Below, piece after piece: positions 9,027 through 16,243 of a stretch of 64,000 bases of DNA. The DNA comes from Agromyces sp. NDB4Y10. Lineage in GTDB: Bacteria; Actinomycetota; Actinomycetes; Actinomycetales; Microbacteriaceae. The position numbers were made by a program, and so were the translations under genes. Numbering within the stretch: position 1 is the stretch's first letter; the number at the start of each line of letters is the position of its first letter. The DNA lies in assembly GCF_001620055.1 (NCBI RefSeq), contig NZ_LQGY01000004.1, positions 81,386-145,385 on the forward strand, given 5' to 3'. Below the pieces are notes generated by a model. It was not told the origin of the DNA. It did no database searches and was given only the letters and a program-made list of their open reading frames with translations.

Positions 9027-9955
9027 CCACAGCAGGAAAAGGCCGGCTCGTCGCCCTGGCGGCGGTCGCGGTCGGGGCGACAGTGGCCCTGGCAGGGTGT
9101 GCATCCGGCGATCCGCTCGACAGCGGATCGGGCGGCGAGGGGGGCGACAGCGGCTCGGAGACGATCATCGTCGGCTCGCAGGACTACTACTCGAACGAGA
9201 TCATCGCCGAGTTGTACGCCCAGGCGCTCGAGGAGAACGGCTTCACGGTCGACCGGCAGTTCCGGATCGGCCAGCGCGAGGTCTACATCCCCGAAATCGA
9301 GGACGGCGCGATCGACGTCTTCCCCGAGTACACCGGCAACCTCCTCCAGTACTACGTGCCCGACACGACGGCCACCACGAGCGACGACGTCTACGCCGAG
9401 CTCGAGGGTGCGCTTCCCGAGGGGCTGCGCGTGCTCGAGCAGTCGCCGGCGACCGACCAGGACTCCTACAACGTCACCCGCACGTTCTCCGAGGAGAACG
9501 GGGTCACCAGCCTCGCCGACCTGAAGGACGTCTCGACCCCGATCACGCTCGGCGGCAACTCCGAGCTCGAGACGCGCCCGTACGGGCCGGAGGGCCTGAA
9601 GTCCGTCTACGGCGTCGACGTGGCGTTCACGCCCATCGAGGACAGCGGCGGCCCGCTGACCCTGAAGGCGCTCGTCGACGACCAGGTGCAGATGGTGAAC
9701 ATCTACAGCGCCGACCCGAACATCGCCGCGAACGACCTCGTGACGCTCGAGGACCCGGAAGGGCTGTTCCTGTCGTCGAACGTCGTCCCCGTCGTGAGCG
9801 AGAAGGTGACCGACGAGATGGCCGAGGTCATCGACACGGTCAGCGCGGCCCTCACTCCCGAGGACCTCGTGGCGCTGAACGCGCTCAGCGTGAACGAGCA
9901 GCAGTCGGCCGACCAGATCGCGAGCGACTGGCTCGCCGAGAAGGCCCTCTTCTAG
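9023..9955 (+). CDS. Osmoprotectant ABC transporter substrate-binding lipoprotein
   Basis: This 310-residue lipoprotein captures the quaternary amine outside the cell. A basic start, hydrophobic stretch and lipobox LAGC (Cys26) mark a lipid-anchored signal peptide, followed by a Gly/Ser linker. The OpuAC-type domain starts at ETIIVGSQDYYSNEIIAELYAQ and includes FPEYTGNLLQYY, with aromatic residues of the type that cage choline or betaine. It is the last gene of the operon; its TAG stop shares the CTAG at 9952-9955 with the stop of the facing dedA gene. Confidence 0.92.
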   Translation: MTTAGKGRLVALAAVAVGATVALAGCASGDPLDSGSGGEGGDSGSETIIVGSQDYYSNEIIAELYAQALEENGFTVDRQFRIGQREVYIPEIEDGAIDVFPEYTGNLLQYYVPDTTATTSDDVYAELEGALPEGLRVLEQSPATDQDSYNVTRTFSEENGVTSLADLKDVSTPITLGGNSELETRPYGPEGLKSVYGVDVAFTPIEDSGGPLTLKALVDDQVQMVNIYSADPNIAANDLVTLEDPEGLFLSSNVVPVVSEKVTDEMAEVIDTVSAALTPEDLVALNALSVNEQQSADQIASDWLAEKALF

Positions 9956-10731
9956 GGCTCTCGACGTCGCTCGGAAGGGTCGGTCGCCTCGGCGGCCGGC
10001 CCTTCGTCGCGTGCGACGGCCGGTTCCCCGGCGGGCTCGACCTCGGGCGCGATGCCGTGCGGGGCCACCGCGGCGCCGGCGTCGTGCACCGCGTCATCCG
10101 CCATGTGCCGCGCCTCGAGCCGCATCAGGACCTTCTTCGCCGCCCACACGAGCACCAGGAACAGGACGATCGCTCCGACGAACAGGTAGCCGGCCCAGTG
10201 GAGGTCGTCGCTGAGGCTGCGGTAGCCGCCCGCGGCGGCGCTGCCGACGCTCACGTACGCGAACGACCAGATGATGCACGCCGGGGTGGTCCAGGCGATG
10301 AAGCGCCGGTAGGACATGTCGCTCATGCCGACGGTCAGCGGCACGAGGGAGTGCAGCACGGGCAGGAACCGCGAGATGAAGACGGCCGGCCCGCCGCGAC
10401 GGGCGAGGTAGCGACGCGCGCGGTGCCAGTTGTGCTCGCCGATCCGGCGACCGACGCGCGATCGTTCGATGCGCGGTCCGAACCATCGCCCGAGCGCGAA
10501 GCCGATGCTCTCGCCGACCAGCGCGCCGATGATGACCGTGAGGGCGAGCGCGAGGTACTCGACGGGACCGTCGACCGCGGTGGAGGCGACGATGACGATG
10601 CTGTCGCCCGGGACGACCAGCCCGATCAGCACGGAGGTCTCGAGCATGATGCCGATGCCGGCCAGGACGGTCCGCAGCACGGGATCGACACCTTCGACGG
10701 TGCCGAGGATGCCGTCGAGCAGCTCGTTCAC
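9952..10731 (-). CDS. DedA family membrane protein
   Basis: A 259-residue integral membrane protein of the DedA/VTT family. Family members have been linked to lipid flipping (undecaprenyl phosphate or phosphatidylethanolamine) and membrane homeostasis. Seen are GLVVPGDSIVIVAS near residue 40, the family block ESIGFALGRWFG, RFLPVLHSLVPLTVGMSDMSYRRF, and several hydrophobic helices; the C terminus (about 220-259) is hydrophilic. The gene converges with the osmoprotectant operon and overlaps it by 4 bases. Its last codons hold the strong hairpin at 9974-10005. Confidence 0.92.
   Translation of the reverse strand: MNELLDGILGTVEGVDPVLRTVLAGIGIMLETSVLIGLVVPGDSIVIVASTAVDGPVEYLALALTVIIGALVGESIGFALGRWFGPRIERSRVGRRIGEHNWHRARRYLARRGGPAVFISRFLPVLHSLVPLTVGMSDMSYRRFIAWTTPACIIWSFAYVSVGSAAAGGYRSLSDDLHWAGYLFVGAIVLFLVLVWAAKKVLMRLEARHMADDAVHDAGAAVAPHGIAPEVEPAGEPAVARDEGPAAEATDPSERRREP
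9974..10005 (+). terminator. Strong hairpin inside the 3' end of dedA, likely terminator of the osmoprotectant operon
   Basis: Arms at 9974-9987 and 9992-10005 pair over 14 positions including two G.T wobbles (GAAGGGTCGGTCGC against GCGGCCGGCCCTTC) around a CTCG loop. It lies 19 bases after the transporter stop. There is no T tract, as is common in actinomycetes. It is also the coding end of dedA on the other strand. Confidence 0.65.
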
Positions 10732-10774
10732 GCTCCGAGCCTAGGGCGTGGGTCGCCGTGGCGGCTGTGAGCCG

Positions 10775-11701
10775 TCAGAGCGTCACGGCGGCGAGCACCA
10801 CGACGGGCGTCGCGACGATGAGGGCGGTGGCGATCCAGCTGGCCGTGCGGGCGACGGGGCCGAGCGGATGCCGCCCCGGTTCGAGCCGCTCGAGGCGCTG
10901 CTCGAGCATGCCGGCGTCCGGATTCACGCCGCCGGCGTCGGCGTACGCCCCGGGCTCGCCGGCACTCCCGACGAGGACGAGCGCCCGCCGGAGCGGCTCG
11001 GGACCGGTCTCGCGGCGGGCGCGGTCGTCGGCGAGCAGTTCGGTGAGCAGGGCGACGGCCCGTTCGGCGCGGTTGGCGATGGGGAACCAGGGGAGCGCGC
11101 CGTGCCACGCCCGGAACGCGAGCAGGACGAGGTGGTGGAACTGGTCGAGGTGCGCGCGCTCGTGCGAGACGACGGCGCGCAGCTCGTCGGCGTCGAGCAG
11201 CTCGACGAGCCCCTCGGTGATGACGGTGGCGGTGCGGATGCCGGGGACGCAGTAGGCGACGGGCACGGGGTGCGAGAGCACGCGCGGACCGGACGGGTCG
11301 GCGGCGGGCTCGGCGAGGAGGTCGACGAGCCGGTGCTGGCGCCGACGGGCCCGTTCGGCGCGGATGGCGGTCGAGAGGAGGTTCAGGGCGAGGTGCACGG
11401 TGAGCCCGACGGCGAGGGTGAGCGCCGCGAGGTGGATCACGCCGTAGCCGCCGGGGATCGGGCCGGCGGTGAAGGCGGGCAGCAGGTCGCGGGCCGCGCC
11501 GACGATCGATCCGCCCGGCGACGCGCCGAAGACGAGCAGCGAGCCGATCATGGCGAGGCCGCCTCCGAGTGCGATGCCCTGCCAGAGCGCCAGGGCCGTG
11601 GCGGGGGAGCGCGCCGGCCAGGATGCCCGGGCGAGGGCGACGGGGACCGGCCAGGCGAGCGCGAGCGCGACGACGCCGAGCAGGACGGCGGCGGCGACCA
11701 C
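10775..11701 (-). CDS. M56 family membrane metallopeptidase (BlaR1-like)
   Basis: A 308-residue membrane protein with a zinc peptidase motif HERAH in VVSHERAHLDQFHH (about residues 174-187) and a downstream ELLADDRAR segment expected to hold the third ligand. Hydrophobic segments sit at about 1-25, 35-60, 80-105 and the C terminus. There is no penicillin-binding sensor domain as in true BlaR1. The GTG at 11701 was chosen because it lies one base after the blaI stop; longer forms run into blaI. Members of this family paired with BlaI are thought to relieve repression by proteolysis; that role here is inferred. Confidence 0.86.
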   Translation of the reverse strand: MVAAAVLLGVVALALAWPVPVALARASWPARSPATALALWQGIALGGGLAMIGSLLVFGASPGGSIVGAARDLLPAFTAGPIPGGYGVIHLAALTLAVGLTVHLALNLLSTAIRAERARRRQHRLVDLLAEPAADPSGPRVLSHPVPVAYCVPGIRTATVITEGLVELLDADELRAVVSHERAHLDQFHHLVLLAFRAWHGALPWFPIANRAERAVALLTELLADDRARRETGPEPLRRALVLVGSAGEPGAYADAGGVNPDAGMLEQRLERLEPGRHPLGPVARTASWIATALIVATPVVVLAAVTL

Positions 11702-11702
11702 G

Positions 11703-12074
11703 TCAGCGACGCACGAGCTCGTCGAGGAGGCGGCGCAGCGTGCGCGCCTCGCCGTCGCTGACCGTGCCGACGAAGCGGGCCAGCGCCGCGTCGCGGTCGG
11801 AGGAGGACGAGAGCACCTCGTGCATGAGTTCGGCGGTGTGCTCGGCCCGGGAGAGCAGCGCGCGGTAGCGGTGCGGGCGCGTCTCGCGGGCGCGGGTGAC
11901 GAAGCCCTTGCGCTCGAGGCGGGAGAGCACGGTGAGGACGGTGGTCGTGGCCGGGGTGCGCGACGGGTCGGACGGGTCGGCGAGGTGCTCGCGCACCTCG
12001 TTCGCCGTGAGCGGTCCGTCACTCTTCCAGAGCTGCTCCATCACGGAGCGCTCGAGGTCGCCGAGTCCTGCCAT
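11703..12074 (-). CDS. BlaI/MecI/CopY family transcriptional repressor
   Basis: A 123-residue winged-helix repressor. The start MAGLGDLERSVMEQLW and TPATTTVLTVLSRLERKGFV are typical of the BlaI DNA-binding domain; the C-terminal part (about 80-123) is the dimerisation region with the LVRR end. It is followed after one base by the M56 peptidase gene, the standard blaI-blaR pairing. It is divergent from cydABDC across a 106-base gap with two identical dyads. No beta-lactamase gene is present, so the system is probably not a beta-lactam sensor. Confidence 0.92.
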   Translation of the reverse strand: MAGLGDLERSVMEQLWKSDGPLTANEVREHLADPSDPSRTPATTTVLTVLSRLERKGFVTRARETRPHRYRALLSRAEHTAELMHEVLSSSSDRDAALARFVGTVSDGEARTLRRLLDELVRR

Positions 12075-12105
12075 ACATCGAGGATACCGCGCAAGGGCCC
12101 AAAGG

Positions 12106-12122
12106 TTCTACACATCGTAGAA
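12106..12122. promoter_or_regulatory. BlaI-type operator, copy 1 (TTCTAC N5 GTAGAA)
   Basis: TTCTAC-ACATC-GTAGAA is a perfect dyad with 6-base arms. It lies between the divergent blaI and cydA genes, 31 bases before the blaI start. BlaI-family operators are short TAC/GTA-type dyads, so this and the next copy are good candidates for BlaI binding. Binding itself is inferred. Confidence 0.7.
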
Positions 12123-12128
12123 AAGTGC

Positions 12129-12143
12129 TCTACGCTGTGTAGA
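12129..12143. promoter_or_regulatory. BlaI-type operator, copy 2 (TCTAC N5 GTAGA)
   Basis: TCTAC-GCTGT-GTAGA repeats the arms of copy 1 with a different centre. The two centres are 22 bases apart, two turns of the helix, so dimers would sit on the same face. It lies 37 bases before the cydA start. Confidence 0.7.
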
Positions 12144-12180
12144 AGAACGCGCCGTCACTCCCACGAAAGGGGCCCCCGCA

Positions 12181-13593
12181 GTGAACGAGCTCCTCGATCC
12201 GCTCCTGCTCGCCAGGTGGCAGTTCGGACTCACGACGGTCTACCACTTCCTCTTCGTTCCCCTCACCATCGGACTCGCGACCACCGCAGCCGTCTTCCAG
12301 ACCGCGTGGGTGCGCACGGGCAGGATCGAGTACCTGCGGATCACGCGGTTCTTCGGCACGATCTTCCTCATCAACTTCGCGATGGGCGTCGTGACCGGCA
12401 TCGTGCAGGAGTTCCAGTTCGGGATGAACTGGTCGGAGTACTCCCGGTTCGTCGGCGACGTCTTCGGTGCCCCGCTCGCCCTCGAGGGCCTGCTCGCGTT
12501 CTTCCTCGAGGCCACGTTCATCGGCCTCTGGATCTTCGGCTGGAACCGGCTCCCGCAGAAGCTGCACCTCGCGACCATCTGGGTGGTCGCGATCGGCACC
12601 ATCCTGTCGGCCTACTTCATCATCGCGGCCAACGCCTTCATGCAGAACCCCGTCGGCTACCAGATGAACGCCGAGCGCGGGCGCGCCGAACTGGTCGACA
12701 TCTGGGCGCTGCTGACGAACCCGGTGGCCGTCGCCGCGTTCCCGCACACGATCGCGGCATCCTTCATGGTCTCGGCCGGCCTCGTGATCAGCGCCGCCGC
12801 CTGGCACCTCGCGCGCAACCAGCACCTCGACACCATGCGTCCCGCCCTGAAGTTCGGCCTCTGGACCATGGTCGGAGCCGGCGCGCTCACCACGTTCTTC
12901 GGCGACCAGCTGAGCCTCGCGATGGTCGCCACGCAGCCCATGAAGATGGCCGCGGCCGAGGCCACGTACGACACCGTCTGCGGTGCGGACGCCTCGTTCT
13001 CGCTCTTCACCCTCGGCACGCCCGACGGCTCCACCGAGCTGTTCTCCATCCGCGTGCCCTACCTGCTCGCCCTGCTCTCGACGCACACCCTCGACGGTTG
13101 CGTGGAAGGCATCAACGACCTGCAGGCGCTGTACACCGACCTCTACGGTCCCGGCGACTACGCGCCCATCATCTGGGTGACGTACTGGTCGTTCCGGTGG
13201 ATGATCGGCCTCGGCATGCTCCACATCCTCGTCGCGGTCGCCGGCCTGTGGCTCACCCGCAAGGGTCGGATGCCGCGCCAGCGCTGGGTCTGGACCGTCG
13301 CGATCTGGAGCTTCCCGCTCTCGCTCATGGCGATGATCGTCGGCTGGGTCTTCACCGAGATGGGCCGCCAGCCCTGGATCGTGTTCAGCCTCCTGCCCAC
13401 CGAATCGGCGGTGTCGCCGAACGTCACCGGCCTCGAGGTCCTGATCTCGCTCGTGGCCTTCACGCTCATCTACGGCGCCCTCGCGGTCGTCGAGGTGAAG
13501 CTGATCCTCAAGGCGATCCGCACGGGACCGCCCGAGATCGCCGCGCCGGACCCGGAGACGGGCGAGGTCGAACACGCCGCCACGGTCTACTAG
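12181..13593 (+). CDS. cydA: Cytochrome bd ubiquinol/menaquinol oxidase subunit I
   Basis: This is the quinol-oxidising, haem-binding subunit of the high-affinity terminal oxidase. It has 470 residues with about nine membrane helices. Visible are the N-terminal WQFGLTTVYHFLFVPLTIG with the haem ligand His at about 22, the block EFQFGMNWSEYSRFVGDVFG followed by LEGLLAFFLEATFIGLW (conserved Glu pair), and GRQPWIVFSLLPTESAVS. The quinol loop is of the short type. GTG was taken as start, 7 bases after AAAGGGG. It is the first gene of cydABDC. Confidence 0.96.
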   Translation: MNELLDPLLLARWQFGLTTVYHFLFVPLTIGLATTAAVFQTAWVRTGRIEYLRITRFFGTIFLINFAMGVVTGIVQEFQFGMNWSEYSRFVGDVFGAPLALEGLLAFFLEATFIGLWIFGWNRLPQKLHLATIWVVAIGTILSAYFIIAANAFMQNPVGYQMNAERGRAELVDIWALLTNPVAVAAFPHTIAASFMVSAGLVISAAAWHLARNQHLDTMRPALKFGLWTMVGAGALTTFFGDQLSLAMVATQPMKMAAAEATYDTVCGADASFSLFTLGTPDGSTELFSIRVPYLLALLSTHTLDGCVEGINDLQALYTDLYGPGDYAPIIWVTYWSFRWMIGLGMLHILVAVAGLWLTRKGRMPRQRWVWTVAIWSFPLSLMAMIVGWVFTEMGRQPWIVFSLLPTESAVSPNVTGLEVLISLVAFTLIYGALAVVEVKLILKAIRTGPPEIAAPDPETGEVEHAATVY

Positions 13594-13605
13594 GAGGAGA
13601 CGGAC

Positions 13606-14610
13606 ATGGATCTCGCAACGCTCTGGTTCTGGATCGTCGCCTTCCTCTTCGTCGGCTACTTCGTGCTCGACGGGTTCGACTTCGGCGTCGGCATGTCGCT
13701 GCCGTTCCTCGCGAAGGACGACACCGACCGCCGCGTGCTCATCAACACGATCGGCCCGGTGTGGGACCTCAACGAGACCTGGGTGATCGTGGCCGGCGCC
13801 GCGCTCTTCGCCGCGTTCCCCGAGTGGTACGCCACCCTGTTCTCGGGGTTCTACCTCGCGCTGCTGCTCATCCTGCTCGCGCTCATCGCCCGCGGCGTCT
13901 CCTTCGAGTACCGGCACCAGCGACCCGAGCTCGCCTGGAAGCGCCGATTCGACTCGATGATCATCATCGGCTCGGCGGTCCCGGCGCTGCTCTGGGGCGT
14001 CGCCTTCGCCAACATCGTCCAGGGCGTCCCGCTCGACGCGGACCACAACTACACGGGCACGCTGTTCGACCTGCTCAACCCCTACGCCCTGCTCGGCGGC
14101 CTCACCACGCTGCTGCTCTTCTTCACCCACGGCGTCGTGTTCGCGGCGCTGAAGACCGACGGCGAGATCCGCGAGCGCGCCCGCCGCCTCGCGGCGAAGG
14201 CCGGCGCCATCACCATCGCGGTGGCCGCCACCTTCCTCGTCTGGACCGGCCTCGCGAACGGCAGCGCCTGGCTCTGGGCGCTGGCCGCGGTCGCCGCGGT
14301 CGCCCTCGTCGGCGCCTGGCTCGCCAACGGACGCGGCGCCGAGCGAACCGCGTTCACCCTGATGGCCGTCACGATCGGCGCGGCGGTCTTCGGACTGTTC
14401 GCGGCGCTCTTCCCCGAGGTCATGCCCGCATCGAACGACCCGGCCAACAGCCTCACCATCGCCAACGCCTCCAGCACGCCGTACACGCTCACCGTCATGA
14501 GCTGGACCGCCGTGATCTTCCTGCCGCTGATCCTCGCGTACCAGGGCTGGACCTACTGGGTCTTCCGCAAGCGCGTGACCCGGCAGACGATCGACGCCGC
14601 CGCCCACTGA
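13606..14610 (+). CDS. cydB: Cytochrome bd oxidase subunit II
   Basis: The second structural subunit of cytochrome bd has 334 residues with about eight helices. The N terminus LWFWIVAFLFVGYFVLDGFDFGVGM is diagnostic, followed by GPVWDLNETWVIVAG, FRGVSFEYRHQ-type sequence (ARGVSFEYRHQRPE), and the C-terminal SWTAVIFLPLILAYQGWTYWVF. It starts 12 bases after cydA behind AGGAGG and is followed after one base by cydD. Confidence 0.96.
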   Translation: MDLATLWFWIVAFLFVGYFVLDGFDFGVGMSLPFLAKDDTDRRVLINTIGPVWDLNETWVIVAGAALFAAFPEWYATLFSGFYLALLLILLALIARGVSFEYRHQRPELAWKRRFDSMIIIGSAVPALLWGVAFANIVQGVPLDADHNYTGTLFDLLNPYALLGGLTTLLLFFTHGVVFAALKTDGEIRERARRLAAKAGAITIAVAATFLVWTGLANGSAWLWALAAVAAVALVGAWLANGRGAERTAFTLMAVTIGAAVFGLFAALFPEVMPASNDPANSLTIANASSTPYTLTVMSWTAVIFLPLILAYQGWTYWVFRKRVTRQTIDAAAH

Positions 14611-14611
14611 C

Positions 14612-16243
14612 GTGCGCCCCCTCGACCCACGACTCATCCGGCGCTCCCGCGCGGCGCGCGGCTTCCTCATCGGCGGCGGCGCGCTCGCGCTGCTCCAGGC
14701 CGGCTCGACGATCGCGTTCGCCTGGGCGCTCGCGTCGCTCGTCGTGGGCCTCATCGAGGGCGACGTGCCGTGGGGGATCGAATCGGTGATCGTGGTGCTC
14801 GTCGCCGCGGCATCCGTTCGCGCGCTCGCCGGCTGGCTCTGGGAGTGGCTCGGCTCGGCCGGGGCGATGCGGGTCAAGGCCGAGCTGCGCGACGACCTGC
14901 TCGCCGCCCTCGAGGCCCGGCCCGGCGACGCGCGGCCCACGTCGACGGCCGACGCGGCCACGCTGCTCGGCCCCGGCCTCGACGCCCTCGACGAGTACTT
15001 CGGGCGCTACCTGCCGCAACTGGTGCTCACCGCGGTCGCCACCCCGATCCTCGTCGCCGCGGCCTGGTCGGCGGACTGGGTGTCCGGGCTCATCCTCGTG
15101 ATCGTCCTGCCGCTCATCCCCGTCTTCATGGCGCTCATCGGCATGGCGACCGAGGTCGTGCAGCGCCGGCAGTGGCAGCGCCTCCAGTCGCTCTCCAAGG
15201 GGTTCCTCGAAGTCGTCGGAGGACTCGCGACGCTCATGCTGTACGGTCGCGCCGAGCGCCAGGTGGAGCGCATCCGCACCGTCACCGACCAGTACCGCTC
15301 GAGCACCATGAAGGTGCTGCGGGTTACGTTCCTCTCCGGGTTCACGCTCGAACTCGCGGCGAGCCTGTCGGTCGCGCTCGTCGCCGTCTCCATCGGACTG
15401 CGACTCGTCGCGGGCGACATGTCCTTCGCGCCCGGGCTGTTCGTGCTCGTGCTCGCGCCCGAGGTCTTCCTGCCCATCCGCAACGTCGGCGCGGCGTTCC
15501 ACGCCTCCACCGCCGGCCTCGAAGCCTCTCGCAGCGCCCTCGACCTCCTCGAGACGGACCCGGCGGAGCGTCGCCCCGACCAGCCCGCGCAGCACGGCGA
15601 CCCGACGACGGATGCCGCGGGCCTGCACCTGCGCGGCGTGCGCGTCACCCGCGACGGGCGCACCGCGGCCGACGGCGTCGACCTCGACGCCGCCCCCGGC
15701 GAGATCGTCGCCGTCATGGGGGCGAGCGGGTCGGGGAAGTCGTCGCTCGTCGCCGCGCTGCTCGGCTTCGCCCCCTACGAGGGCACGGCCACCCTCGACG
15801 GCGTCGCGCTCGGTCCGGGCACGCGGGCGCGACTCGCGTGGGCCGCGCAGAGCGCACACCTGCTCGAGGGCACGGTGGCCGAGAACGTACGCCTCGGCGC
15901 CGAGCACGCCCCCGCCGCCGTCGCCGACCGGGCACTCGCCCTCGCCGCAGCCGAGGTGCCCGCCGGCACCGTGCTCGGACCCGGCGGCACCGGCCTCTCC
16001 GGCGGACAGGCCCAGCGCGTCGCCGTCGCACGCGCCATCCACCGCCTGCTCGCGACCGACGCCTCCCTGCTCGTCCTCGACGAGCCGTCGTCGGCGCTCG
16101 ACGCCGATCGCGAGGCGGCGCTCGCCGCAGGGCTCCGCGAACTCGCCGCCGAGGGACGGACCGTCCTCGTCGTGACCCACCGCGAGACGCTCGCGGCCCA
16201 CGCCGACCGCGTCGTCGCCATCCGGGAGGTCGCGCATGCGTGA
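14612..16243 (+). CDS. cydD: ABC transporter CydD (cytochrome bd assembly, thiol export)
   Basis: One half of the heterodimeric CydDC exporter, which moves reductant (cysteine/glutathione-type thiols in E. coli) or haem-related cargo needed to mature cytochrome bd. The 543 residues have six N-terminal helices with the ABC-transmembrane domain (about 20-300) and a C-terminal ATPase: Walker A GASGSGKSSL (about 370), signature LSGGQAQRVAVARA, Walker B LLVLDEPSSALD and the switch VVTHRE. GTG at 14612 starts one base after the cydB stop. It overlaps cydC by 8 bases. Confidence 0.93.
   Translation: MRPLDPRLIRRSRAARGFLIGGGALALLQAGSTIAFAWALASLVVGLIEGDVPWGIESVIVVLVAAASVRALAGWLWEWLGSAGAMRVKAELRDDLLAALEARPGDARPTSTADAATLLGPGLDALDEYFGRYLPQLVLTAVATPILVAAAWSADWVSGLILVIVLPLIPVFMALIGMATEVVQRRQWQRLQSLSKGFLEVVGGLATLMLYGRAERQVERIRTVTDQYRSSTMKVLRVTFLSGFTLELAASLSVALVAVSIGLRLVAGDMSFAPGLFVLVLAPEVFLPIRNVGAAFHASTAGLEASRSALDLLETDPAERRPDQPAQHGDPTTDAAGLHLRGVRVTRDGRTAADGVDLDAAPGEIVAVMGASGSGKSSLVAALLGFAPYEGTATLDGVALGPGTRARLAWAAQSAHLLEGTVAENVRLGAEHAPAAVADRALALAAAEVPAGTVLGPGGTGLSGGQAQRVAVARAIHRLLATDASLLVLDEPSSALDADREAALAAGLRELAAEGRTVLVVTHRETLAAHADRVVAIREVAHA

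Noticed and set aside
10775..11701. True BlaR1 beta-lactam sensor
   Set aside because: The 308 residues hold only membrane helices and the HERAH peptidase part; there is no penicillin-binding domain and no beta-lactamase gene nearby.
12130..14961. Minus-strand frame of 943 codons opposite cydA and cydB
   Set aside because: Typical high-GC antisense shadow; its composition follows the third-codon bias of cydAB.
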